The notes: generated by a model from the sequence alone, not told the origin. 62,040 nt of DNA from CAWKEY01 sp963848675 (GCA_963848675.1 CAWKEY010000029.1:1-62040), one strand, 5' to 3'. Shown: positions 42,210-50,867, counted from the stretch's first letter. Translations and numbers: made by a program.

Positions 42210-43232
42210 TCAACCCTCAGCTTTTAGGACACTGACGACAAACTCCACCGCGCGGTGGTTATAAATGCTCGGAGTGGCAACGGGCAGGTCACCCGATACC
42301 TTAAATTCGTCTTCTTGCTTTTTATTTCTGAAGTTATACGCAGCGTAGTCGGGGTTGTTTTTTAGATCGTTTTCCTTTACGACACGCCAAACTTGATTCT
42401 GTCCAGAATAGGGTAGGGCTTTCTTGACTTCATCGGCAAGCTCCATTGCCGACAATGGGTATTGTCTTGTGAGATTTTCCTTAACCTTGCGAATGACCTC
42501 AACTTTATCAATTGGAACTACGTCACCAACAAGTTTCAAGGTGGTAGCACCATTTTTCTCCACAAACTCGCCCTCTTTGATGAATTTAATCTTGTTGGCG
42601 AGAACTTCATCCAATACAAGAATTTTTGTGTCGTCTTTTTCTATAAGCGATCGTTCAGTATCCAATATGGCGGCGTTTTGCGGTCCTGCTTTGCCAATTT
42701 TTGTCACTAGATCGAGCCACTGGCGATTGTTTTGTTCTACTCTGTGTTCGATGATATTTTGTAGTTCTGCGTATTGAATTCTTTGAGTTCTACCACCGTA
42801 ACGGTAGTATATTTCGCCATTTTTAATTGTTTGATCCTTGCCTTCGTCTTTCTTCGCAATAATAGGTTTTATTCGTGCTTCTTCGATTTGAAAAACGCCA
42901 AAGTGCTTGCCTTCGATTGTGAATGCCGCTTGATCCCATCGGATGTCAGCGGAGAATATTTCCAGTAAATATCCTGTTATTTTTTCGGGGTCAATTTTAT
43001 TGAACTGCTGAAAAGATTGAGCGCTTAGCCCAGTAGGCAACCTAGGAGCATCCTTTACTCCAAACACCAGCAAACCGCCGCGATTGTTAGAGAATGCAGC
43101 AAAGTCCCTAAAGTAATCAGCAAGGCCAGCAAGACTGAATTGCTCCTTAAATTCCAACTCTTGCCCCTCTCGACGAAAGAGATGACCGTCTTTGACTTTT
43201 AGTAGCTCCTGCAAATGCTCTTCGTCAATCAT
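42210..43232 (-). CDS. AlbA_2 (Schlafen-like) domain protein
   Basis: 340 residues. The N-terminus has the AlbA_2/divergent AAA-4 pattern: EFKEQFSL, FAAFSNNRGGLLVFGVKD and, later, YYRYGGRTQRIQYAEL. The C-terminal half is helical and carries no recognised domain. AlbA_2 proteins bind nucleic acids or nucleotides, and several act in phage defence; the role here is inferred from its neighbour, a broken FRG gene. It is inserted between repB and korB, outside the usual IncP backbone. Confidence 0.75.
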   Translation of the reverse strand: MIDEEHLQELLKVKDGHLFRREGQELEFKEQFSLAGLADYFRDFAAFSNNRGGLLVFGVKDAPRLPTGLSAQSFQQFNKIDPEKITGYLLEIFSADIRWDQAAFTIEGKHFGVFQIEEARIKPIIAKKDEGKDQTIKNGEIYYRYGGRTQRIQYAELQNIIEHRVEQNNRQWLDLVTKIGKAGPQNAAILDTERSLIEKDDTKILVLDEVLANKIKFIKEGEFVEKNGATTLKLVGDVVPIDKVEVIRKVKENLTRQYPLSAMELADEVKKALPYSGQNQVWRVVKENDLKNNPDYAAYNFRNKKQEDEFKVSGDLPVATPSIYNHRAVEFVVSVLKAEG

Positions 43233-43337
43233 TTAAGCAGCACACTGTGCGGTAGAGGAGGAATCATAACGTATAATTAACCGGCTCCGCGCTTCTTCGG
43301 AGTCCGGCTGAATGTAGGGTTAGCACTCTGCCGAACT

Positions 43338-44111
43338 CTACCCATTACCTATGCCGAGAATTTCGTCCTGCAGGCAATAGTGCTTCGATAAGCCATCAAG
43401 ATCAGGAAAGAGCGTTTTATGATTTACCGCCAGTCGATCCAGCATACGAAGAAATAAGGGCTTCTTATTGGCAGGAATTACCCATTCTCCCAGCGTGTTG
43501 TGACGACCCGGACCAAAGAATTCGTTTTCAATTTTTAACTCACTTTCCTTATGGTAGGTAAAGCACCCAGACTGAGCTTTCAGTCGGTTTGTTACATTCT
43601 TTGGCTGATACCCTACAACACGATTTATTTCACCTGGAGCCATTAAGTCATCATCTAGGTAAATGTACTGGGTTGGAAAGTACGCAAAGATTTTTGCATT
43701 TTTTGTAAGAAATTTTCACTGCATGCGAAGAATGCGGCTGTGAGAATATTTGAAGACCAATCCAACAACTTTGAAGCGAATCCATGATGTTGAGCAATGG
43801 CCATCGCTTCCAGCTCGTTTCCAGGCACTGAGTTCCGGATAGTTATGTGACTGCTTGAGCCACATTTTGAACTTAAACTCAAAATTGGCACCTTCCGAGT
43901 AAGGGTGCCGGTGGGCTTTGGGATCTAGCTCCCACGCCGCGTCAGACTGGCCTCGATAAAACCATCCGCCAACATAATCGTCGGAAGGCTGTTTTTTTGC
44001 TTTTTTTATTTGTTCGGACAGGCTTTGTTTTTTTTTTGCTGGGTTTTTCACGATGGTTTGTTGGTTGTGGTTATGTGCTAACAAGCAATTAGATGGTTTT
44101 CGTTCTATCAT
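43338..44111 (-). pseudogene. FRG-domain protein, two frameshifts
   Basis: Three reverse frames join into one FRG protein: 44111-43840 has WFYRGQSDAAWELDPKAHR; 43835-43720 has ELEAMAIAQHHGFASKLLDWS and NILTAAFFACSEN; 43700-43338 continues with FAYFPTQYIY. The breaks are at about 43835 (near a GAAACGA) and about 43710 (near an A6 run). FRG proteins are found in defence and toxin-like settings, but their activity is not well known. This copy should be inactive if the shifts are real. Confidence 0.7.
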
Positions 44112-44413
44112 TCCAGATTATTACACCCTAAAGAATAAACCCAGTAAATTTTCTCAAAATGCTAACTGTATTTTTTCCCGTGACCGATGATGTAAAGTTT
44201 CTTTTTAGCTTGATGACCGTCTGTCGTCCGACACTAACCAGCCGATCATACAACCGCGGTTAATGACAGTTTGGGTCGGGTGCCGACTGCCATGAATAGA
44301 AACAATCGGCCACGTAGAGGTGCCGCGCTACAACTATTGGACTTATTACCCAATTGCCCGAAGTGTGGCTCAGATTACATTTACAATTTCAGTCAAAATT
44401 ACCCAAACAATAG
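44112..44413. other. Gap between FRG pseudogene and korB
   Basis: I see no gene, repeat or clear terminator here. A short forward frame (44271-44471) carries CPKC and overlaps the korB end, but it lacks support. Confidence 0.35.
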
Positions 44414-45433
44414 TCAGGCTTCCAGCAAGGCAACAAGCTGTACGTGGGCGAGATTGGCTTCGAACTCGTGACCGTCATCCTCGTACTTTAACCAGGCGAA
44501 TCCCTCAGCCGGTGGACGGCGGTTAAGCAGCAATCTGGCATGACGACCGTCGTGCTGAACTTGAACGATAGCCTTTTTCAACTTGTCATGGTCGATCAGC
44601 TTCTCTTCTTTCTTTCTAGCAGGCCCACTCTCGGTCTTTTCGGTAAAAACAGTATCGGTGTCTGGATCAGGTTCACTGTCGCCCTCTTCATGCTTGCGCT
44701 TGTCGTCCAGAAATTCTCGCAGCAGCTTGACCGAACCCCGTGTGATTTCTTGATTCTCAGGGGCCAGCCAGTCGTTGACTTCCTGCGGCTTTTTCTTGAA
44801 AGCCGTGACCAGTTCGTTGATAACCGTCACGTCATTGACGCGACCCGAATTGAATGCATTGGCAATGGGGTCTGGCAGATCAAGTAAGGTGATATGTTGC
44901 GTCACGAAAGCAGGCGATTTGCTGATGGCTTTGGCAATCTCGCCCTTCTTGATGCCTTTTGCTAGCTCGCGGCCGATGAAATCTGCAATTTCACGGGCGG
45001 TTAGCTCGTTACGCTGCAGGTTTTCAACAACCTGGTCAGCCTCGTTATAGTCATTGTCGATGAATCCGGGGATGACTTGTTTGCCGGCCCGTTTTGAGCC
45101 ACGAAACCGGCGTGCCCCGTGGTTGATAATGAAGCGCCCAGGAGCGTCGGGGTTATCGCGCACGGAGATCGGAGTCTTGACGCCGCGCAGGCTAATTGAT
45201 GCGGCCAACTCGGCCAGGCTCTCATCAGAAAAACCAGGATTCTTCTCGGTTCGCGGCTGGTTTGGATCTTCATCAATCAGATCAATGTCCAGTTCAATGG
45301 GTCCACCCGCATTTTTATCGGCCACAGGGGTATCCAGGAGAGCCGAAAGGTCGCCAATGCTACCAAGATCTAGCCCTGACATTCTCATCCTCTCTACTGG
45401 CTTCACTGTCTCTTTATTGATAGCGGTAGTCAT
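44414..45433 (-). CDS. korB: KorB: ParB-family partition protein and global repressor
   Basis: 339 residues (RP4 KorB 358). The ParB/Srx domain (LIDEDPNQPRTEKNPGF; INHGARRFRGSKRAG; ENLQRNELTAREIADFIG) is followed by the operator-binding HTH (KKGEIAKAISKSPAFVTQHI) and, after an acidic linker, a C-terminal dimerisation SH3-like domain. KorB binds TTTAGCSGCTAAA, represses backbone promoters together with KorA or TrbA, and partitions the plasmid with IncC. Seven such sites are in the window. Its ATG overlaps the incC stop (ATGA). Confidence 0.95.
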   Translation of the reverse strand: MTTAINKETVKPVERMRMSGLDLGSIGDLSALLDTPVADKNAGGPIELDIDLIDEDPNQPRTEKNPGFSDESLAELAASISLRGVKTPISVRDNPDAPGRFIINHGARRFRGSKRAGKQVIPGFIDNDYNEADQVVENLQRNELTAREIADFIGRELAKGIKKGEIAKAISKSPAFVTQHITLLDLPDPIANAFNSGRVNDVTVINELVTAFKKKPQEVNDWLAPENQEITRGSVKLLREFLDDKRKHEEGDSEPDPDTDTVFTEKTESGPARKKEEKLIDHDKLKKAIVQVQHDGRHARLLLNRRPPAEGFAWLKYEDDGHEFEANLAHVQLVALLEA

Positions 45434-46515
45434 TGCGATATCTCCATTTTTTCATAAACATAGGCGGCCAGTGCTCGGACTTCTAGCGTGGCCTTGCGTG
45501 CTGCGGTTTTTTTGATTTTCCAGACGGGAACACCGGATGCCAGCGCATCAGCAATGCTGCTGCGAAGCCCGATGCCGCCTGGAATCATCAGCTGTGGGTA
45601 GGCATCTTTGAGCTCGTTCTGGTGCCGCACATGGCGAGGGTTTCTCGCGTCAACTTTGCTCGCCACCATTCCAAGGAATTTAAGTTTGGTATTTATCTTA
45701 CGGACGTTAGCAATGGTTGTGAGCATTTTCTTGATACCTTGGATGCTGTATGCCTCAAGCTCGATGGGGGATATAACACAGTCAGCCGCATAGAGAGCAG
45801 CTACCAAACTAACGCCAAGGGCAGGGGCGGTGTCTATTAGAACCACATCGAAACCACTGTCAGCAAGCGCTGTAATGTTTTCTTTAAAAACCGCTGCCGC
45901 ATCGGAAAGACTCCGCTTTTCCATATTTGCCAGCACAGCATCTGAAGCAATCAAGCGCATCGCTGGGCTATTGGACAGGTCGCTGAACCATTGCCGCAGG
46001 TTGTTGCCGTCCATGTCAAACATCTGGCTTGCCAAATAACCGCTGTTGAAGTCTTGCAGTGTGAATGAAGCGTTCCCTTGGGTATCCAGGTCAATTACAG
46101 CAACTCGCAAGCCGCGTTCCATAAAGTCGAAGGCAAGGTGAACAATGCTCGAAGTCTTGCCGACTCCGCCTTTTTGCTGCGCGACTACCAGTGTTTTCAT
46201 GGGTTTTGTTCCCGCTTTTTTTCCGCTTCCTCTGCCCACTTCTTTACGATGTACGCCTGGTGTTCCGGTAGCACCGCCGAAACTCTCTCGTAACCCTGAG
46301 GCAAATTCTTTGCTGCGTACGCGGTCCACACTCGATTGACTGCCTGTGATACTGCGCCCCTCGACAGACCCAGTGACGTCACAAATACCGCCTGAGGCTG
46401 CCCCTTCACCAGAACACCATGCGCTATGTCGATTGTCTGCTGGCCCACATCCAAACTCTTGATGCACGCTTGAAACTGGGCTTCGGATAGCCGTTTCTTC
46501 ATGGATTTCACCCAT
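45430..46515 (-). CDS. incC: IncC: ParA-family partition ATPase
   Basis: 361 residues from ATG 46515 (GGAG eight bases ahead), against 364 for RK2 IncC1. An internal ATG at 46198-46200 would give the short form IncC2 (254 residues), starting MKTLVVAQQKGGVGKTSS with the deviant Walker A. The first 105 codons overlap korA in another frame. IncC positions KorB-bound plasmids in the cell. VIDLDTQGNAS and VVLIDTAPALG complete the ATPase site. Confidence 0.93.
   Translation of the reverse strand: MGEIHEETAIRSPVSSVHQEFGCGPADNRHSAWCSGEGAASGGICDVTGSVEGRSITGSQSSVDRVRSKEFASGLRESFGGATGTPGVHRKEVGRGSGKKAGTKPMKTLVVAQQKGGVGKTSSIVHLAFDFMERGLRVAVIDLDTQGNASFTLQDFNSGYLASQMFDMDGNNLRQWFSDLSNSPAMRLIASDAVLANMEKRSLSDAAAVFKENITALADSGFDVVLIDTAPALGVSLVAALYAADCVISPIELEAYSIQGIKKMLTTIANVRKINTKLKFLGMVASKVDARNPRHVRHQNELKDAYPQLMIPGGIGLRSSIADALASGVPVWKIKKTAARKATLEVRALAAYVYEKMEISQ
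46197..46502 (-). CDS. korA: KorA repressor, nested in incC
   Basis: 101 residues from ATG 46502, the same length as RP4 KorA; a GTG at 46511 is an alternative. HTH: VFVTSLGLSRGAVSQAVNRVW. The C-terminal dimer domain (GYERVSAVLPEHQAYIVKKW) is shared with TrbA, as in RK2. KorA binds GTTTAGCTAAAC at korA and trfA promoters. The stop overlaps the IncC2 start (ATGA). Confidence 0.95.
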   Translation of the reverse strand: MKKRLSEAQFQACIKSLDVGQQTIDIAHGVLVKGQPQAVFVTSLGLSRGAVSQAVNRVWTAYAAKNLPQGYERVSAVLPEHQAYIVKKWAEEAEKKREQNP

Positions 46516-46529
46516 ACTCATTGCTCCGC

Positions 46530-46620
46530 GTTTAGTTAAAAATGCCGGTGTCAGCCAGCGTCATAATTAGCAGTTTAGCTAAACAAAAATGCACCGTCAA
46601 GAAGAATTTTAGCGGCTAAA
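46530..46620 (-). promoter_or_regulatory. korA promoter region with KorA and KorB operators
   Basis: A perfect KorA site, GTTTAGCTAAAC (46573-46584), a weaker copy GTTTAGTTAAAA (46530-46541, 10 of 12) and a perfect KorB site (46608-46620) lie between kleE and korA. The pairing matches the autoregulated RK2 korA promoter. I did not assign -35 and -10 boxes. Confidence 0.8.
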
Positions 46621-46658
46621 ATTTGGAATTATCGAGATGAGCTAGCGTGTTTCGGTTA

Positions 46659-46973
46659 TTAAATCTCTTTTGGCTTGTAGATTGAAACAAAATAAGTGAG
46701 TGCGGTGAGTACAGAGAAGTGTAAGAGAAAAGTCCAGCCCGCATAAATGCCAGGCGTGTTCCAGTGGTAAAACATGCGAATGAACTGAAAAAAACAGTCA
46801 ATAGAGATGATCCATTTCAGAATCGGCCAGACCAGAACGGTAAACACCCAAATACCCTTAATCAAGGCGGCGCCTATGCTTTGCCTTTTAGTCTTCGGCA
46901 TCGGTATTGTCGCTTCTGGTTCAGTATTCACGGTCGCCTTGGCTTTCCTCGTAAAATTAACAATGTTTGTCAT
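46659..46973 (-). CDS. kleE: KleE membrane protein
   Basis: 104 residues, the only kle gene seen. Two membrane helices (GIWVFTVLVWPILKWIISID; GWTFLLHFSVLTALTYFVSI) flank FFQFIRMFYHWNTPGIYA, closely resembling KleE of IncP-1 plasmids, and the N-terminus MTNIVNFTRK agrees. The function is unknown; it is thought to support stable inheritance. It is upstream of korA in the same direction, as in RK2. The other kle and korC genes are missing. Confidence 0.85.
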   Translation of the reverse strand: MTNIVNFTRKAKATVNTEPEATIPMPKTKRQSIGAALIKGIWVFTVLVWPILKWIISIDCFFQFIRMFYHWNTPGIYAGWTFLLHFSVLTALTYFVSIYKPKEI

Positions 46974-47366
46974 CGCTTGACCTATTCTACCTTTGCTGAT
47001 TCAATGTTGATTGCAGGTATCCGCACCTGAGCTTTGGTATGTCAGTACCGGGCTAAGCGCCCTGGATCACTCTGGGGCGCTTCACCAATTAGTTAGCGGA
47101 CATATCCGGCTTTTTTACCTGCTCTAATATCAAGTCTCGCTAATCTCTTGGCGTTCAAACTTTATCTTGCTTCCATATAGCCCAGCAAAATTGCATAACA
47201 GCTCTCATAGAGCATATGGAAATTGCTGATTTTAGGACAGTGCGCAACTCCATGCCCCTTTGAACTCAATTGAAATGCTTGGTTATAAAGAGGTTAAAAG
47301 AACGGTTAGTGCCACAAAAAACAGCAGTAAAGCCATTTAATAACAGAGTCCTATAAATATTACGCA
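46974..47366. other. Non-coding stretch between kleE and the origin
   Basis: The only clear structure is a hairpin with arms AAGCGCCC (47055-47062) and GGGCGCTT (47075-47082). Neither strand shows a following T run long enough for a confident terminator. The promoter for kleE is probably here. Confidence 0.4.
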
Positions 47367-47729
47367 TGCTTCATCTGTCATGATTTCATGCGCCATTTGT
47401 CACTTCTTTCGCGCCTCATTTGTTACGGGTACTGGGTGATAAGAGATGGATTTCATCTGTTTTAGTGCTTCATCTGTCACGCTTCGCGCCCTATTTGCCA
47501 CTGATTTATTATTTATCGGTTTACTAAGAGCGTTAGCAGTCAGTTATCCACAACAGTACCGGAAAAATGTCCGAATCGGTGACATATGAAGCATGGTTTG
47601 TATTTTTGCTGTGCTTCATTTGTCACGGAGCATGCTTCATTTGTCATGTAACTGTGGATAACTCAACGGTCGGTCAGGTGAAACTGCGTCCTACGCTTCT
47701 ATTATGAATGGTTGGTGACAAATGAAGCA
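47367..47729. other. oriV: Vegetative origin oriV with TrfA-type iterons and DnaA boxes
   Basis: Iterons of consensus TGCTTCATTTGTCAC begin at 47367, 47389 (divergent), 47411 (divergent), 47466, 47486 (divergent), 47612 and 47633, with two inverted copies at 47579-47593 and 47715-47729. Perfect DnaA boxes TTATCCACA lie at 47544-47552 and, inverted, 47653-47661. Read on the other strand the iteron is TGACAAATGAAGCA, similar in form to the RK2 TGACAnnTGAGGGGC. It sits directly downstream of trfA. Confidence 0.88.
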
Positions 47730-47768
47730 CAGCCACGTTGGTGCTTTATTATTGTGCTGTCGTGATAC

Positions 47769-48650
47769 TTAGCAGCGAGCCACATAAATACTGTCGTCCG
47801 TGTGAAGTTGAGCTCGCTTGGCAATGCCTTTATTTTCTATTTCGGCGCAGGCTTCGCGTACTGTGCGCCTCCAGCCGGTAGGTGTCTTGCTGGTTGAACC
47901 GCACATATCGTGGAAGCGTCCGATTTTTAGCGGGAAAGGTTGCTTGTGACTCTCGATGTAGTCGGCCAGGCGGCGGGCTACGGGCGACAATCCCAGATAG
48001 ATTTCCCATGAATGATTAGTGAAGGTGCTTCCTGCGAAAAGGGTGATTAGGTTTGGGTCAATCCACACGCGGTAAATGGTCGGTTTGCCTGCCGAATCAT
48101 TCATGGATGTGTATTTATCAATCAGTGAGATAGCTCCGCTTTTGCCATAAGCCTTCTCGTTGAAAACCATAACCTCATTGGCCTTCAATCGGGAAATACA
48201 CTCTCGGGCTTTATCATAATAGCGGCCATTTTTTGACCAACCAACGTCGTTTACCAAATCTTTAATCCAGAATTCGAACGGCTCGCCAAGAGGAACGCGC
48301 TTGGCGTAATGCATGATTTGCAGCCACACGATTTCGTCATCTTCGGCGCGAAGTTCTATGCCTGTGTAAAGGATCGAAACGCCTTGGCCTTCGTGAAGAT
48401 GGAATAGCTTTTCGTGCTGTAATATGCGGCGCGGCTCTTTCTTGTTGCGGGCGGTAAATAATGACGAGCGTGCGTAATCGTTGGGGATAAAGCGCTCGTT
48501 GTCATGAACGTCAAAAAGTAAGTTCAACTGAAAAGGCTGTCGGGAGCTAATGCCTTTGGACTCGAGATAGGCTTTACGGCGTAACTTGTCCATCTGGCCG
48601 TTTCCAAGTTCGTTGCTAAGGGCGCCGATGATCTTGGCGGCTTGCTTCAT
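47769..48650 (-). CDS. trfA: TrfA replication initiator (short form)
   Basis: 293 residues from ATG 48650 with AAAGGAG eight bases ahead. Conserved TrfA stretches include IPNDYARSSLFTARNKKEPR, LHEGQGVSILYTGIELRAED and GWSKNGRYYDKARECISRL. The length matches the 33-kDa RK2 form (285), not the 44-kDa form, so the N-terminal extension that helps replicate in Pseudomonas is absent. TrfA binds oriV iterons and recruits DnaA and DnaB. The ssb gene that precedes trfA in RK2 is also absent. Confidence 0.92.
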   Translation of the reverse strand: MKQAAKIIGALSNELGNGQMDKLRRKAYLESKGISSRQPFQLNLLFDVHDNERFIPNDYARSSLFTARNKKEPRRILQHEKLFHLHEGQGVSILYTGIELRAEDDEIVWLQIMHYAKRVPLGEPFEFWIKDLVNDVGWSKNGRYYDKARECISRLKANEVMVFNEKAYGKSGAISLIDKYTSMNDSAGKPTIYRVWIDPNLITLFAGSTFTNHSWEIYLGLSPVARRLADYIESHKQPFPLKIGRFHDMCGSTSKTPTGWRRTVREACAEIENKGIAKRAQLHTDDSIYVARC

Positions 48651-48799
48651 ATTTTTAACTCCTTTTTAGGGGGCATGGGTCAAGCCAGATTGACGCCAAG
48701 ATCAAAGATAGCCCCTTGCTATATACTGAACCCAACAATATCGGGTAAAATGCCGATACAATGGAATATGTTAATGCTCATTGGTCCAATAAGCTAAAA

Positions 48800-48844
48800 G
48801 TTTAGCTAAACATTAATTCACCGTCAAGAATTTTAGCGGCTAAT
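48800..48844. promoter_or_regulatory. Divergent trfA/trbA control region with KorA and KorB sites
   Basis: A perfect KorA operator GTTTAGCTAAAC (48800-48811) and a KorB operator with one mismatch (TTTAGCGGCTAAT, 48832-48844) lie between trfA and trbA. RK2 controls the same divergent pair with the same proteins. Confidence 0.82.
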
Positions 48845-48877
48845 TTGCAGCCGCACAACGCTGGTATTGTCTTAGCT

Positions 48878-49243
48878 GTGTACAACCAAATACTTTTTAC
48901 AAACATCCTACGCCTGCTCGATGAGCTAGGCATAACAAAGCACGAATTGGCCAAGAGAGCCGGCATATCAATTTCGTTCTTAAGCGATCTAACCAACGGC
49001 AAGGCCAATCCCTCACTCAAGATCATGGAAGCCATCGCGGACGTCTTAGAAACGCCGCTACCCACATTGTTAGAGTTGACAGACCTGGACAGGGAAACAT
49101 TGGACGCACTGGCTGGCGGGAAGGCCCCGCGAAGTCTGCCCGATGGTTTCTCGCGTGTTTCCGCAATCCTTACTGAATACCAGGCGTTCATGGTTCGGCA
49201 GTGGGATCAGGAAAACCGCACGCACTTGTACGGCAAAAAATAA
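48878..49243 (+). CDS. trbA: TrbA transcriptional regulator
   Basis: GTG at 48878 gives 121 residues (RP4 TrbA 120); TTG at 48845 would add 11 and overlap the KorB site. The XRE-type HTH (ITKHELAKRAGISISFLSDLTNGKANPS) is followed by a KorA-like C-terminal dimer domain (GFSRVSAILTEYQAFMVRQW). TrbA represses tra and trb promoters with KorB, switching between transfer and inheritance. No strong ribosome site is visible. Confidence 0.9.
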   Translation: MYNQILFTNILRLLDELGITKHELAKRAGISISFLSDLTNGKANPSLKIMEAIADVLETPLPTLLELTDLDRETLDALAGGKAPRSLPDGFSRVSAILTEYQAFMVRQWDQENRTHLYGKK

Positions 49244-49461
49244 AACAAGCGTGAAATTCTTCTGCATAAGGTGCCAGACTTCTGGCCGCCCAGGTCGGAT
49301 ATTGGGCAAAAAAACTTACGACATATTGATCGATTTTATTCAAGACAATACCCACCACATCAAATATCTCTAAAACATTTCGCATATTTTTCATTATATC
49401 GTACTTTTTCTTTTCGATATATCGTTTGTTGCGTATAATAAACCCAGCATAATAGGAATCT

Positions 49462-50427
49462 ATGATGAAAGAACCCGAAGATAGTTTTTCCAGTCTTAAA
49501 GAACGTGCCAAGAAAAAACTTGAGCGGGACATGGGGCCACAGCTCATGACTGCGTTGAATGACCCGAAGACCGTCGAAATCATGCTTAATGCTGATGGCA
49601 AGCTCTGGCAAGAACGGCTGGGAGAGAAGATGAAATGCATCGGAACCCTGCGGGTGGCACAAGCCGAAGCAATCATTAAAACCATTGCGGGCTATCATGG
49701 TAAGGAAATCACCAGAGCCAAGCCAATCCTCGAAGGGGAATTGCCACTTGATGGCTCGCGCTTTGCTGGACAGCTTCCACCTATCGTTCCTTATCCAACT
49801 TTTGCCATTCGTAAAAAAGCCGTTTCCATTTTCACGCTTGAGCAATATGTAGATGCCGGGATTATGACGCCAACGCAACATGACGCCCTAAAGACGGCTG
49901 TTGCCAATCATCGCAATATCTTGGTTATTGGTGGCACAGGTTCTGGCAAGACCACACTGGTAAACGCCATCATCAATGAAATGGTGGTGTGTGATCCCAC
50001 CGAACGAGTGTTCATCATCGAGGACACGGGAGAAATTCAGTGTGCCGCTGAAAACTTCGTTCAGTACCACACGTCGCTTGATGTGCCGATGACGGCACTA
50101 CTTAAAGCGACTCTGCGCATGCGGCCAGATCGAATTCTGGTTGGTGAAGTGCGTGGGGCGGAAGCATTGGATTTGCTCGATGCCTGGAACACAGGGCATG
50201 AAGGAGGGGCCGCTACGCTCCATGCAAACAATGCCGCAGCTGGTCTTGCACGTTTGAGGTCGCTCATTACCCGTAATGAGTCAGCTCCATCCGAAATTGA
50301 ACCGCTTATTGGCGAGGCGGTTCATGTTGTTGTTCATATCGCCCGTACCCCCGAAGGCCGTCGAATCCAGGAAATCCTTGAGGTTTCCGGTTATGAGGAT
50401 GGCCGTTACATTACCAAAAACCTGTAA
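49462..50427 (+). CDS. trbB: TrbB, VirB11-type secretion ATPase
   Basis: 321 residues (RP4 320). Start at the first of two ATG codons (49462, 49465) behind a TAGGA site. Walker A GGTGSGKTT is at about residue 158, Asp box VFIIEDTGEIQ, Walker B region RILVGEVRGAEA and His box GHEGGAATLHANN. The hexamer energises pilus assembly and transfer at the inner membrane. First gene of the trbB-N operon, 218 bases after trbA, where the trbB promoter should lie. Confidence 0.95.
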   Translation: MMKEPEDSFSSLKERAKKKLERDMGPQLMTALNDPKTVEIMLNADGKLWQERLGEKMKCIGTLRVAQAEAIIKTIAGYHGKEITRAKPILEGELPLDGSRFAGQLPPIVPYPTFAIRKKAVSIFTLEQYVDAGIMTPTQHDALKTAVANHRNILVIGGTGSGKTTLVNAIINEMVVCDPTERVFIIEDTGEIQCAAENFVQYHTSLDVPMTALLKATLRMRPDRILVGEVRGAEALDLLDAWNTGHEGGAATLHANNAAAGLARLRSLITRNESAPSEIEPLIGEAVHVVVHIARTPEGRRIQEILEVSGYEDGRYITKNL

Positions 50428-50443
50428 GCAAGGAGTAGTTTCA

Positions 50444-50866
50444 ATGCAAGTAAATCTGTCCCGTCAACCAATCGCCTTTAATAGCACTATGATGTTTTGT
50501 TTCGGCTTGGCTTTGGCTGTCTTCCTCTTGGTCCCTGAACACGCATTCGCATCGGAGGGTACGGGCGGCTCGCTGCCTTATGAATCTTGGTTGGTCAATC
50601 TTCGCAACTCGGTTACCGGCCCGGTGGCGTTCGCGCTTTCGATCATCGGCATCGTGATCGCGGGCGGTGTCTTAATTTTCGGTGGCGACCTCAATGGCTT
50701 CTTCCGGACGTTAATTTTCCTCGTCCTGGTCATGGCTTTGTTAGTCGGCGCGCAGAACGTGATGGGCACATTCTTCGGTCGAGGCGCTGAAATCGCCTCC
50801 TTAGGTGAAGCCTTGATTCACCAAGCCAAGTCCGCCACTGTGATCATTACCGAACGGATTGCATAA
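50444..50866 (+). CDS. trbC: TrbC prepilin (cyclic pilin precursor)
   Basis: Start at ATG 50444 with AGGAG nine bases ahead (140 residues); the frame is open further upstream inside trbB. The signal is cut after AFA. Mature sequence runs SEGTGGSLPYESWL to FFGRG, then the AEIA tetrapeptide removed by TraF. From Ser to Gly is 78 residues, the size of the RP4 cyclic pilin, and the two membrane helices are nearly those of RP4. VirB2-type pilin of the conjugative pilus. Confidence 0.95.
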   Translation: MQVNLSRQPIAFNSTMMFCFGLALAVFLLVPEHAFASEGTGGSLPYESWLVNLRNSVTGPVAFALSIIGIVIAGGVLIFGGDLNGFFRTLIFLVLVMALLVGAQNVMGTFFGRGAEIASLGEALIHQAKSATVIITERIA

Positions 50867-50867
50867 T

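Noticed and set aside
44271..44471. Small frame with CPKC beside korB
   Set aside because: It overlaps the korB end in antisense and lacks a ribosome site; one CxxC is not enough.
47367..47729. CRISPR array at the repeated oriV motifs
   Set aside because: Repeats are short, irregularly spaced and in both orientations with DnaA boxes, which is an iteron origin; no cas genes.
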